From Chloroflexota bacterium (GTDB lineage: Bacteria; Chloroflexota; Anaerolineae; Aggregatilineales; Phototrophicaceae): DNA of 40,075 bases. Every line of letters begins with the position of its first letter. The stretch's first letter is position 1. The translations under genes and the position numbers were made by a program. This document shows positions 16,392 through 23,964 of the stretch, piece after piece. The stretch is from positions 1 to 40,075 of the forward strand of contig WTGO01000137.1 of the NCBI GenBank assembly GCA_011523515.1, written 5' to 3'. The notes under the pieces are model-generated. The model saw nothing but the letters and a program-made list of their open reading frames with translations, made no database searches and was not told where the DNA came from.

Positions 16392-17027
16392 TCAGCCGGG
16401 CGTCGTCTCTGGCTGCTTCAACGCCAATACGTGCGCGATGTCGTTCATGCTGATAATGTAGGGCCGGCTATGCCCCAGTTGCAGCGTGTTGATCGAGGCC
16501 GGCGACACCACGATGCGCTGGAAGACATCCAGGTGCATGCCCAGATAATGCGCCAAAGCCATCTTGATCAAGTCGGCATGGAAGACCAGGGCGATCATCT
16601 GGCTGGGATGCTGCTGCGCCAGCGCTTCAATGGCGTTGACGATGCGCGTTTGCACCCCGCGCATAGTTTCACCATTGGGAAAGCGGGCGCGCGACGGGTA
16701 CTCTTGCACCACCTCCCACATTTTGCGCCGCTGCAATTCGCTGATGGACTTGCCCTGCCAGTCGCCATAATGCACTTCGCCGATTTCAGCGTGCGTCACG
16801 ACCTTCAGCCAGGGATGATGCCGCGCGATTTCGGCGGCCGTCTCCATAGTGCGCTCGAGCGGACTGGCGTAGAGCTGCGCGAGAGGCGCCTGCGCCAGCC
16901 GTTCTCCCAGGGCTACGGCTTGCGACCGCCCCTCGTCGTTTAGGCGCACGCCTTTCGTCCGGCCGGCCAAACTGCCCGCCTTGACCGAATCGTTGGTTGC
17001 GTGCCGAATGAGCAAGAGTGTCGTCAT
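16392..17027 (-). CDS. Histidine phosphatase / phosphoglycerate mutase-like, MSMEG_4193 family
   Basis: 211-aa member of the histidine phosphatase superfamily, matching the MSMEG_4193 group (TIGR03848). The phosphohistidine motif LLIRHATND begins at residue 4; GRTKGVRLNDEGRSQA and YASPLERTMETA with the second active-site Arg follow. GEVHYGDWQGKSISEL comes next, and LVFHADLIKMALAHYLGMHLD contains the second catalytic His. PNGETMRGVQTRI is also typical. ATG 17027 gives the normal family start; the longer frame upstream has no family similarity. First gene of the likely phosphatase-DUF3090-Uma2-SCO1664 operon. It diverges from the DUF692-like gene, with a shared 133-base region holding both promoters. 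Substrate unknown. Confidence 0.88.
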   Translation of the reverse strand: MTTLLLIRHATNDSVKAGSLAGRTKGVRLNDEGRSQAVALGERLAQAPLAQLYASPLERTMETAAEIARHHPWLKVVTHAEIGEVHYGDWQGKSISELQRRKMWEVVQEYPSRARFPNGETMRGVQTRIVNAIEALAQQHPSQMIALVFHADLIKMALAHYLGMHLDVFQRIVVSPASINTLQLGHSRPYIISMNDIAHVLALKQPETTPG

Positions 17028-17160
17028 CAATTCGAATCGATTACGCCGCGCATAGCGAAAGATGATAACATATCCGCCAGCCCGTCGGCTAGCCAGCCTG
17101 AGGAAGCGCTGCGCCGCCGGTGTATGATTTCGATGTCGTCCCCATGCGCGAGGCCGTTCC

Positions 17161-17973
17161 ATGAAATTCGCCATCAATTATTCGCCGCAAGCCGAGAACT
17201 TATGGCGCGCCGGCGCGATACAAGTCGACCTTTTCAAGTGCCCGGACTGGCCCGACCTGGTGGAGCGGGTCAGCCACTTTCACAGCGTGTACGTACATGG
17301 CTCGCTGCAGGCCGGCCGCGGACGCCTGCGCTCGGCTGATTTTGCGTTGCTGCGACGCTGGCTTGAGACGACCGACACCACCGTGATCAACGCGCATTTC
17401 GCGATGGGCGCGTCCGATTTTCCGTCGCCGCAAGCCGTATCAGTCGAGGCGGTCATCGAGCGCGCCTTGCTTGATCTGGAAGCGTTGAGCGAGCAGATTC
17501 CAGTCGAAAACATTGTAATCGAGAACATTCCCGCGCCCGATCCCGGCTGGAACGATGATTTGCTTCTGGAAGTGGTCGACCCCGACGTCATATCCGAGGT
17601 CGTTCGGCGCGCGGGCTGCGGCTTCTTGCTCGATATCGCCCATGCCGTCCGCGCCTGCGAGGGCACAGGGCGCGCGGACGTCAAGGCCTACCTCAATTCC
17701 ATGCCGGCGCATGCCTTGCGAGAGTTGCACATCGTCGGCATTCTGCCGGAGCCGGATGAGCGCGGAGTCCGTCAAGATCACTTCGCCATGACCGAAAGCG
17801 ACTGGGAAGTCACTGAGTGGGCGCTGGACCAGATCCGCCAGGGCAAGTGGCGCCGGCCTGAAACGATGGCTTTCGAATACGGCGGCGTTGGCGAGCAATT
17901 CGCCTGGCGCAGCGAAGAAGCCGTCATCGCCGCCCAGGCGCCGCGTTTGTATCAGCTGGCGCATTCGGTCTGA
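17161..17973 (+). CDS. DUF692-like TIM-barrel protein (putative multinuclear non-heme iron enzyme)
   Basis: 270-aa TIM-barrel protein whose motif spacing fits the DUF692/MNIO superfamily, iron enzymes such as MbnB and TglH that remodel Cys in peptides. Likely metal ligands are His46 (YVHGS), His79 (NAHFA), Glu121 (IENIP), Asp158 and His161 (LLDIAHA), Glu188/His190 (ELHIVG), Asp206/His207 (QDHF) and Glu239 (FEYGG). The start MKFAINYSPQA also occurs in a branch usually annotated simply as sugar isomerase/epimerase-like, so that is the main alternative. No precursor peptide or partner protein of the MbnC or TglI type is visible nearby. ATG 17161 follows a short divergent gap from the phosphatase gene. 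Family fairly sure; reaction unknown. Confidence 0.72.
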   Translation: MKFAINYSPQAENLWRAGAIQVDLFKCPDWPDLVERVSHFHSVYVHGSLQAGRGRLRSADFALLRRWLETTDTTVINAHFAMGASDFPSPQAVSVEAVIERALLDLEALSEQIPVENIVIENIPAPDPGWNDDLLLEVVDPDVISEVVRRAGCGFLLDIAHAVRACEGTGRADVKAYLNSMPAHALRELHIVGILPEPDERGVRQDHFAMTESDWEVTEWALDQIRQGKWRRPETMAFEYGGVGEQFAWRSEEAVIAAQAPRLYQLAHSV

Positions 17974-18000
17974 CGCGCCGCCTCGCGTATAATTGGCGTC

Positions 18001-18594
18001 ATGGTCACTGCTACTAGCGCCCGCCCCAAGCCGTTCCCCAGCCCAGCGTCGCGCCGCCACTGGCTGATGCTCATCGTCGCCATCCTGCTGGTGCAGGGCG
18101 CGCTCTACTTCAGCTACCCGCTGCCCGTCCCCGGCCGCGACGACAACCAGGCCGCGCAAGTATTCATGATGGACGATCTGGCGAGCGGCAATCTGCTCAT
18201 TGGCAACCTCCGCTACAACACGGGATACCCGCTTGTGATGTGGCCTTTTCGCGCGCTGACCCGCTTGCTCGGCCCGAATCATGACCGTTTCTTCTTGCTG
18301 ATCCAGCTGGCGGCTCTGGCGGCCGTGGCCTTGGGGCTGTCGACGCTGGCGCGGCTAAACTTCGCGCCCGTGGCAGCGGTCTTCGGCTTGAGCTTCTTGC
18401 TTTGGCGGCATATTCCGCGCCGCGAGCGCCTCAAACTGCTGGGCATTGTCAGCTTGATCGCAGGCGGCATACTGGGCGCCTATACGCTCGTCATCCATTT
18501 GCCATCCACCGGTACGACGCGGCTCAGCTGCCTTTCGGGTATGAATCTGCTCTTGAGCGCCAAAGACAAGCGCATAGGCAGGCGCCTCCAATGA
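18001..18594 (+). pseudogene. Internally deleted copy of the downstream GT-C-like membrane protein
   Basis: 197 codons, a diverged paralogue of the next gene with the middle and end missing. Matching stretches: LLVQGALYFSYPL with LLVQGAMILSYPL; DDNQAAQVFMMDDLASGNLLIGNLRYNTGYP with its equivalent; then LARLNFAPVAAVFGLSFLLWRHIPRRERLKL and ILGAYTLVIHLPSTG. Between FFLLIQLAALAAV and GLSTLARLNF about 70-80 residues present in the full copy are absent, removing several membrane segments. The copy stops soon after LSCLSG, where the intact gene continues about 250 residues. The reading frame is kept throughout and its TGA overlaps the next ATG (ATGA), so it may still be translated and coupled. It could be a remnant or a small real protein. 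Confidence 0.7.
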
Positions 18595-20141
18595 GCGGCT
18601 CATCCGCCGCCGGCGACGGCCAAGCGCTTCGCATCAACGCCGGGCTAGCTCGCCGCGACTGGCTGACGCTGCTGCTGGCGACTTTGCTGGTGCAGGGCGC
18701 GATGATTCTAAGCTATCCGCTGGGCGCGGTCAACTTCGACGACAATCAAGCCGCGCAAGCCTATATGCTGGGCGAATTGGCCGAGGGCAATCCGCTAATC
18801 GGCAACGTCCGCTACAACACAGGTTACGCTTTTGTCATGTCTCCGGTCTGGAATCTGACGCGCGCCCTCGGGCGGCTGGGCGATCGCGCTTTCTTGCTGC
18901 TGCAAGTGGCGGCGTACAGCGCCATTCCCTTCATGGTTTACGACATGCTGCGGCGGCGTTTTGACCGGCGCTGCGCCTTGATCACGGCGCTGGTCGCCTT
19001 GCTCGACCCCTTCGGCTTGCAATGGGCGCATCTGCTGCTGCCGGGTTGGCTGATTGCCCTGACCTTGGTTGGCGCGCTTTGGTTGGCGCAGCTGGCCTGG
19101 TCAGCAAGTCCGCGCCGTCGCCTGGCGCTGATCGCCATCGCCGCCATCGGGCTGGGCATCATGAGCCTGGCGCGTTTGAATTTCGCGCCGCTGGCCGCCG
19201 TCTTCGGCCTCAGCCTATTCTTCTGGCGGCATGTCCCGCTGCGCCAGCGGTTCACGCTGTTTGCGCTGGTCGGCGCCCTCAGCGGCAGCATCCTGGGCGC
19301 TTACACGCTGCTGATCCACCTGCCGTCAACCGGCGTCACATCGTTGAGTTGCATCTCGGCCTTCCGCAGCGTTCAGAGCTTACACGAGAAGGGCCTGTAC
19401 CCGAGCGCCAGCAACGGGCCGCGGTCGGCAGAATACGCGCGGCTGCTGGCGCTGCCGTCGGAGAACCCGCGCGACGACTACCTCGATTCGGCCAAATTCG
19501 CCCTTTGGCGCATTCCCGACAGCTGGCTGGGCGACGCCGAGCGGCAAGCCTTCCTGGCCGGCCAGCCCGGCGCCATCAGCCAGGACATCGCGACAGACTT
19601 CCCGGCGGATTTGTATTGGTATCTGGGACCTTGCGCGGTCGACAGTCTGCTGGCCGGCCTGCTGTGGGAGGCGCTGGCGGCGCAGCCCGGGCGATTCCTC
19701 AGCGGCGTCATCAGCACAACCGCCTCGTCGCTGCTGCAGAACCCGGCCGAGGCGCGTTTCGATTATATGTACCTCGACCGCTACGAAGCGATGACCTGGA
19801 GCGGCGAGAATCGGCTGGGATTCCAGGCGGCGGAGAGCAAGCAATACAATGGGCACCGGCTGTGGCGGCCGGGCGCCGCGCTCTTCAGCGCGCTCTTCAC
19901 GCCCTGGAACGCCATCAAATTCATAACGCCCCTGGCGCTGATCGCGGCATTGTGGCGGCGAGACTGGCTCTTGACCTGCGTTGGCGCGCTGCTGCTGACC
20001 TGTCTCATCCTGCTGGCGGCCTTTTCCGGCATTGAGCCGCGCTATTACGCCATAGTCGCGCCCCTCTACAGCATACTGATCGGCTCATTCCTGGGCCAAG
20101 TCGCCGGGCGTTTGCTGCCGGATTTGGGGTCGCGCCCATAA
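18591..20141 (+). CDS. Multi-pass membrane protein, GT-C glycosyltransferase-like
   Basis: 516-aa integral membrane protein with about 9-11 hydrophobic segments (for example LTLLLATLLVQGAMILSYPL, ALITALVALLDPFGL, LIALTLVGALWLAQLAW, FALVGALSGSILGAYTLL, and LLTCLILLAAFSG near the end). After the first segment a conserved NFDDNQAAQAYMLGELAEG places an Asp pair in the first outer loop, as in GT-C transferases that use lipid-linked sugars (ArnT/PMT-like), so transfer of a sugar at the outer membrane face is the best inference. A large outer loop of about 150 residues lies after LPSTG. The start is ATG 18591, overlapping the stop of the decayed upstream copy; the longer in-frame extension is out-of-frame reading of that gene. 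Donor and acceptor unknown. Confidence 0.72.
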   Translation: MSGSSAAGDGQALRINAGLARRDWLTLLLATLLVQGAMILSYPLGAVNFDDNQAAQAYMLGELAEGNPLIGNVRYNTGYAFVMSPVWNLTRALGRLGDRAFLLLQVAAYSAIPFMVYDMLRRRFDRRCALITALVALLDPFGLQWAHLLLPGWLIALTLVGALWLAQLAWSASPRRRLALIAIAAIGLGIMSLARLNFAPLAAVFGLSLFFWRHVPLRQRFTLFALVGALSGSILGAYTLLIHLPSTGVTSLSCISAFRSVQSLHEKGLYPSASNGPRSAEYARLLALPSENPRDDYLDSAKFALWRIPDSWLGDAERQAFLAGQPGAISQDIATDFPADLYWYLGPCAVDSLLAGLLWEALAAQPGRFLSGVISTTASSLLQNPAEARFDYMYLDRYEAMTWSGENRLGFQAAESKQYNGHRLWRPGAALFSALFTPWNAIKFITPLALIAALWRRDWLLTCVGALLLTCLILLAAFSGIEPRYYAIVAPLYSILIGSFLGQVAGRLLPDLGSRP

Positions 20142-20200
20142 GACTTCACGGACTGGCGCGCAAGCACCGGACATCGGTCAACACCTTACCGGATCGATGC

Positions 20201-20268
20201 AGGGGCAAGCCTTGGCTCGCCCACAGCGCGTGCCTGATATTTCGGGCGAGCCGAGGTTCGCCTCTACA
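20201..20268. repeat. Composite of two family-A palindromic units
   Basis: Left unit AGGGGCAAGCCTTGGCTCGC then CC, a spacer with TGCCTGATATTTCGGG, and a right unit GGGCGAGCCGAGGTTCGCCT then CTACAA. The order and spacer match the composite at 8813-8890. Confidence 0.7.
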
Positions 20269-20655
20269 ATTCATCAATTTATCGGGGTTGGCTCGACTAG
20301 CCCGGTTCCACACAGGGCGCAGAGAATTCTGTAATGCTTGGCGAAGTTTTACGTCAGCCGCGAATTGCAGCGACGAGATTCCAACTCACCCTAGTCAGAC
20401 GCGTTCGCCGCTGATACACTATGGACGCAACGTGGTAAACAGGAACACATGATTAGTTTTCTCCACATTGGCGCCGTGGGCAGGCGCCCATCAGTCCCCC
20501 AGAGACCAACGTGAACGGCGTGGAAGCTGCGCAAGAGTGCGGAATCCGGCTGTCTCGCGCCTGTCTCACATCGTGGCGCGCGCATCGTTCGGCATGTCGG
20601 GCGAATGCGTTCATGCGCAAGACTATGGCAACGACCCAGTTAATCGTTTCTCTAT

Positions 20656-20661
20656 CAGGAG
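20656..20661 (+). promoter_or_regulatory. Ribosome binding site of the cold-shock gene
   Basis: CAGGAG, 10 bases upstream of ATG 20672. It decides the start in a frame that is open about 200 bases further upstream. Confidence 0.7.
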
Positions 20662-20671
20662 TATCAAGAAC

Positions 20672-20887
20672 ATGTCGGAACAACGTCTGCAAGGTACTGT
20701 CAAATGGTTCAACGCCGAAAAGGGTTATGGCTTCATCTCCCAGGAAGATGGCGATGATCTGTTCGTACATTACTCGGAAATCCAGGGCTCGGGCTATCGC
20801 ACGCTTGATGAAGGCGCGCGGGTAGAATTCCTTGCCGTTGAGGGCCGGCGCGGCATGCAGGCCAGCGCTGTGACCGTGCTTGAGTAA
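20672..20887 (+). CDS. Cold-shock domain protein (CspA family)
   Basis: 71-aa single cold-shock domain, a small OB-fold RNA/DNA-binding protein acting as RNA chaperone in the cytoplasm. The start [16 protein letters not shown] contains RNP1 (KGYGFI, residues 17-22); RNP2 is LFVHY (30-34). [22 protein letters not shown] completes the barrel. Length is typical. It stands alone: a 530-base gap upstream and its own strong terminator just downstream (20910-20945), so it is a monocistronic unit. Regulation by temperature or through its long leader is likely from the family but not demonstrated here. Confidence 0.95.
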   Translation: MSEQRLQGTVKWFNAEKGYGFISQEDGDDLFVHYSEIQGSGYRTLDEGARVEFLAVEGRRGMQASAVTVLE

Positions 20888-20909
20888 GAGTAGACTCGTC
20901 TACAACTAC

Positions 20910-20945
20910 AAAACCCGTCTCGGTTGAGGCGGGTTTTCTTTTTTT
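20910..20945 (+). terminator. Rho-independent terminator of the cold-shock gene
   Basis: AAAACCCGTCTC / GGTT loop / GAGGCGGGTTTT, a 12-bp stem with one G-T pair, followed by CTTTTTTTT. With the flanking A run it could also end transcription arriving from the opposite strand, but the Tal-Pgi gene there ends upstream of it only on its own strand. Confidence 0.93.
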
Positions 20946-20964
20946 CAATCAAACGGGCAGGTCG

Positions 20965-23844
20965 CTATTTCCGGCGCGACTCCACAAATTCAATCGCCGT
21001 CAGCAGCTTGCTTAAGCCCTCGCTGCGGGCGCCCGTCAGGTGCAGGCGGATGGCGCGCCGCTCATGCTTGTGCAGTGCCTGCAAGTCGCCGGCGGCTTGC
21101 GCGGCGAAGAGCGTGCCGAAGCTGTAATCCATGCCCGGGATGTCCAAATCGGGCGCGGCATCCGCTGTCAGCTGCCAGAAGACGCCATTATTGCCGCCGC
21201 CTTTGTGATACTGCCCGGTGCTGTGCAGATAACGCGGGCCGTAACCGATGGTGACCGCGCGTTTGGTGACGTGGCGCAGACGCCGCTGTATCCGCTCGAT
21301 TAAGCGCAGTTCGTCCGCGTCCGGCGTGAAATAGATATGGAAGGCGAAATAATCGCCGGCGACGGCGCCCGCCATCTGCGCGGCGATGACCTGCACGGCG
21401 TCGCCCCCGTCAAAGCCGTGATGGTGGCAGAGCTCGCGCAGCGGCTCCAGCGTGACCTCGTCGGCGTAGAGTTCGAGACCCTCACGGGTCATCAGCGGCG
21501 CGTCGGCCGGCAGGCTTCCGCGCTCAGCGACAACTTGCAGCAGCGCCTTGGTGGCGTTTTTGGCTTCGGTGACGTTGGGCTCGTCAAAGGGGTTGACGCC
21601 CAGGATGGCGCCGGCGATGGCGGTCGCGTACTCCCAGCGGAAGAATTCACCGGCGATGGCAAAATGATTCGCAAGGCGGATGGTCACGCGCGGGTGGCCC
21701 GCTTCGCGCAGCGTCCGCACCGCCGCGTCTTTCCCGGCGACATCCGGATCATTGTCCACGCGCAGGTAGATGAATAAGCGGTCGGTCGCATAATCGTGCG
21801 GTTTGCCGATGGTGGCGCCGACTACGGGCAAGGCCCCCTTACCCTCTTTGCCCAGGCTCTCCGCCAGCAGCTGCTCAGCCCAATTGCCGAAGCTGGTCAG
21901 CGACTGCGAGGTATAGATAGTGACCTTGTCGCAGCCTTCCCCCGCCAGCGCGCCAATGACCGCGCCCAGCAGCAGACCGGGATGAAAATTGGACGGGATG
22001 CTCTCGCGATTGGTCGCCAGCATGGTATCGGCGCTGGCCCACAAGCTGTCAAGATCCAGGCCGATCAGCGCGGCCGGAACCATGCCAAAATAGCTAAGCG
22101 CACTGTAGCGCCCGCCGATATCAGGCGGATTGAGGAAAATATCGCGGACGCCAGCTTTGCGCGCGATATGCTCCAGATGGGAGCCGGGGTCGGTGATGAC
22201 GATGAATTGCTCGCCATTGCCGCCCGTCTTCTCCCAGAAATAGTGATCGAGCGCCAGAGTCTCGATGGTGCCGCCCGATTTGCTGGCGACGACGAAAAGC
22301 GTATTCGCGATGTCGATGGCGCCTTCGACCTGGCGGATGCGCGCCGGGTCAGTGCTGTCGAGCACGATCAGCTGCGGGAAGCCGGCCTGCGGACCAAAGG
22401 TAGCGGCCAGCACTTCCGGCGCCAGCGAACTGCCGCCCATACCCAGCAGTACGACATGCCCGAAGCGCCCGCCGCGGACGCTCTCTCGCAGCGCCGCCAA
22501 GCGCTCGCGGTCAATGGTGGTCGCAATGTCGAGCCAGCCCAGCCGGTTGACGATCTTCTCCATAGTCGGGCCGTGGTTCTTCCACAGGCTGCCGTCTTTG
22601 TTCCAAAGTCGCGGATTGGCGAAATCGGCCGCCAGGCGCTCAACGGCCCGGTCGACCGAGGCGTGGTAAATGCCCAGGGCCAGCTTGGCGCGCTCCATGA
22701 TGCCGCTGCGCAGAAGGGTGCGCTTGGCCGCCACCTGCGAAATCAGCGTCTCGAAGGCTTCGATGAAGGCGTCAACACCGTCATCTTGCAGGCGCGAGGT
22801 GACCTGCCCCAGGTCGACGCCGACTTCCGCCAGGCGGTCGAGCACTTCGTCAGGCGGCAAGAATTGCCCGACGTCCTGCGTGATCGTCTCGGCCACGACG
22901 CCCTGCTTCTTGAAGGCAGCCAGCGTAGCCGGCGGCAAGGTGTTGACGGTGTGCGCGCCGATCAAGTTGTCGACGTAGAGCGTATCGGAGTAAGCCGGGT
23001 TCTTGGCGCCGGTGGAGGCCCAGAGCGGGCGCTGGACCTGGGCGCCGGCCGCGCGCAGGTCGTCAAAGCGCTCGCCCTCGAAGATGCGCTGGAAGGAGCG
23101 ATAGGCGGTCCTGGCGTTGGCGATGGCCGTCTGCCCCAGCAGCTTGCTATTGGCGGCGATGCGCGCGGTATCTTGCTGCACCTGCGCCGCGCGGATATTG
23201 TTCTCCAGGATTTGATCGACCATGACATCGATGCGGCTGAGGAAGAAGCTGGCTACCGAGGCTACACGCGTGATGTCCTGCCCGGCCATGCGCCGCTGCT
23301 CCAGCCCGCGAATAAAGGCTTCCGCCACACGCTCATAATTGTCGATGGCGAAAATCAAAGTGACGTTGACGTTGATGCCGGCGGCGATGGCGGCTTCAAT
23401 GGCGGGGATGCCCTCGGGCGTGGCTGGAATCTTGATCATCAGGTTGGGGCGGTCGACCGTCTGGAAGAGGCGCTTGGCTTCCTCGACCGTGCCTTGCGTA
23501 TCACGCGCCAACAGCGGCGAAACTTCCAGGCTGACGTAGCCGTCGCCGCCGGCGCTGCGGTCGTAAATCGGGCGGAAGAGGTCGGTGGCGTTCTGAATGT
23601 CGTCGATCGCCAGCGCCTCGTAGATATCCTGCGCTTCCAGATCCAGCATGGTCAGAATAGCGCCGTCGTAGGTGTCCGAATCGCCGATGGCCTTCTGGAA
23701 GATAGACGGATTGGACGTTACGCCCAGCACGCCTTCTTCGTCGATGCGGCGCTGCAAATCGCCATCGTTCAGGTCGTCGCGATGGATGTAATCGAGCCAG
23801 GCGCTCTGGCCGAGCTTCTGGATCTCCAGCAAAGGATTGCTCAT
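20965..23844 (-). CDS. Bifunctional transaldolase / phosphoglucose isomerase
   Basis: 959-aa fusion joining the pentose-phosphate and glycolytic steps around fructose-6-phosphate. Residues 1 to about 365 are transaldolase: TSNPSIFQKAI (43-53), and NLMIKIPATPEG with the Schiff-base Lys138, then INVNVTLIFA. From about 385 to the end is glucose-6-phosphate isomerase: VVLLGMGGSSLAPE (about 465), VVASKSGGTIET (about 520, sugar-phosphate loop), and IGKPHDYATDRLFIYLRV. The C-terminal part includes STGQYHKGG and FGTLFAAQAAGDLQAL. The same fusion is known from Chloroflexi and some other groups. Transaldolase releases fructose-6-phosphate, which the isomerase converts to glucose-6-phosphate. ATG 23844 is preceded by GGGAGACC. 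No phosphogluconate dehydrogenase or transketolase is in this window. Confidence 0.95.
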   Translation of the reverse strand: MSNPLLEIQKLGQSAWLDYIHRDDLNDGDLQRRIDEEGVLGVTSNPSIFQKAIGDSDTYDGAILTMLDLEAQDIYEALAIDDIQNATDLFRPIYDRSAGGDGYVSLEVSPLLARDTQGTVEEAKRLFQTVDRPNLMIKIPATPEGIPAIEAAIAAGINVNVTLIFAIDNYERVAEAFIRGLEQRRMAGQDITRVASVASFFLSRIDVMVDQILENNIRAAQVQQDTARIAANSKLLGQTAIANARTAYRSFQRIFEGERFDDLRAAGAQVQRPLWASTGAKNPAYSDTLYVDNLIGAHTVNTLPPATLAAFKKQGVVAETITQDVGQFLPPDEVLDRLAEVGVDLGQVTSRLQDDGVDAFIEAFETLISQVAAKRTLLRSGIMERAKLALGIYHASVDRAVERLAADFANPRLWNKDGSLWKNHGPTMEKIVNRLGWLDIATTIDRERLAALRESVRGGRFGHVVLLGMGGSSLAPEVLAATFGPQAGFPQLIVLDSTDPARIRQVEGAIDIANTLFVVASKSGGTIETLALDHYFWEKTGGNGEQFIVITDPGSHLEHIARKAGVRDIFLNPPDIGGRYSALSYFGMVPAALIGLDLDSLWASADTMLATNRESIPSNFHPGLLLGAVIGALAGEGCDKVTIYTSQSLTSFGNWAEQLLAESLGKEGKGALPVVGATIGKPHDYATDRLFIYLRVDNDPDVAGKDAAVRTLREAGHPRVTIRLANHFAIAGEFFRWEYATAIAGAILGVNPFDEPNVTEAKNATKALLQVVAERGSLPADAPLMTREGLELYADEVTLEPLRELCHHHGFDGGDAVQVIAAQMAGAVAGDYFAFHIYFTPDADELRLIERIQRRLRHVTKRAVTIGYGPRYLHSTGQYHKGGGNNGVFWQLTADAAPDLDIPGMDYSFGTLFAAQAAGDLQALHKHERRAIRLHLTGARSEGLSKLLTAIEFVESRRK

Positions 23845-23905
23845 CAGGGTCTCCCGATTGGGCTCATACGGTCGTTTATACTGTCATTCTACCAAAAGAT
23901 TATTG

Positions 23906-23928
23906 CACCACAGAGGGCACTAAGAAAA
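23906..23928. repeat. Family-B CACAGAG repeat fragment
   Basis: CACCACAGAGGGCACTAAGA then AAA, between the Tal-Pgi start and the permease stop. One arm only. Confidence 0.5.
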
Positions 23929-23964
23929 CGACTTCGCGGGATTTGGCGGCGAAGCGAAAGACTG

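Larger units (their letters stand above)
20142..20671. other. 530-base intergenic region before the cold-shock gene
   Basis: No gene is seen on either strand. It contains a composite family-A repeat (20201-20268), then about 400 bases of unique sequence leading to the cold-shock start, which could hold a long regulated 5' leader as many csp genes have. No promoter box can be assigned with confidence. Confidence 0.5.

Noticed and set aside
17981..18000. A separate precursor peptide gene for the DUF692-like enzyme
   Set aside because: Only 27 bases separate it from the next gene, and the short frames on either side have no Cys-rich peptide with a ribosome site.
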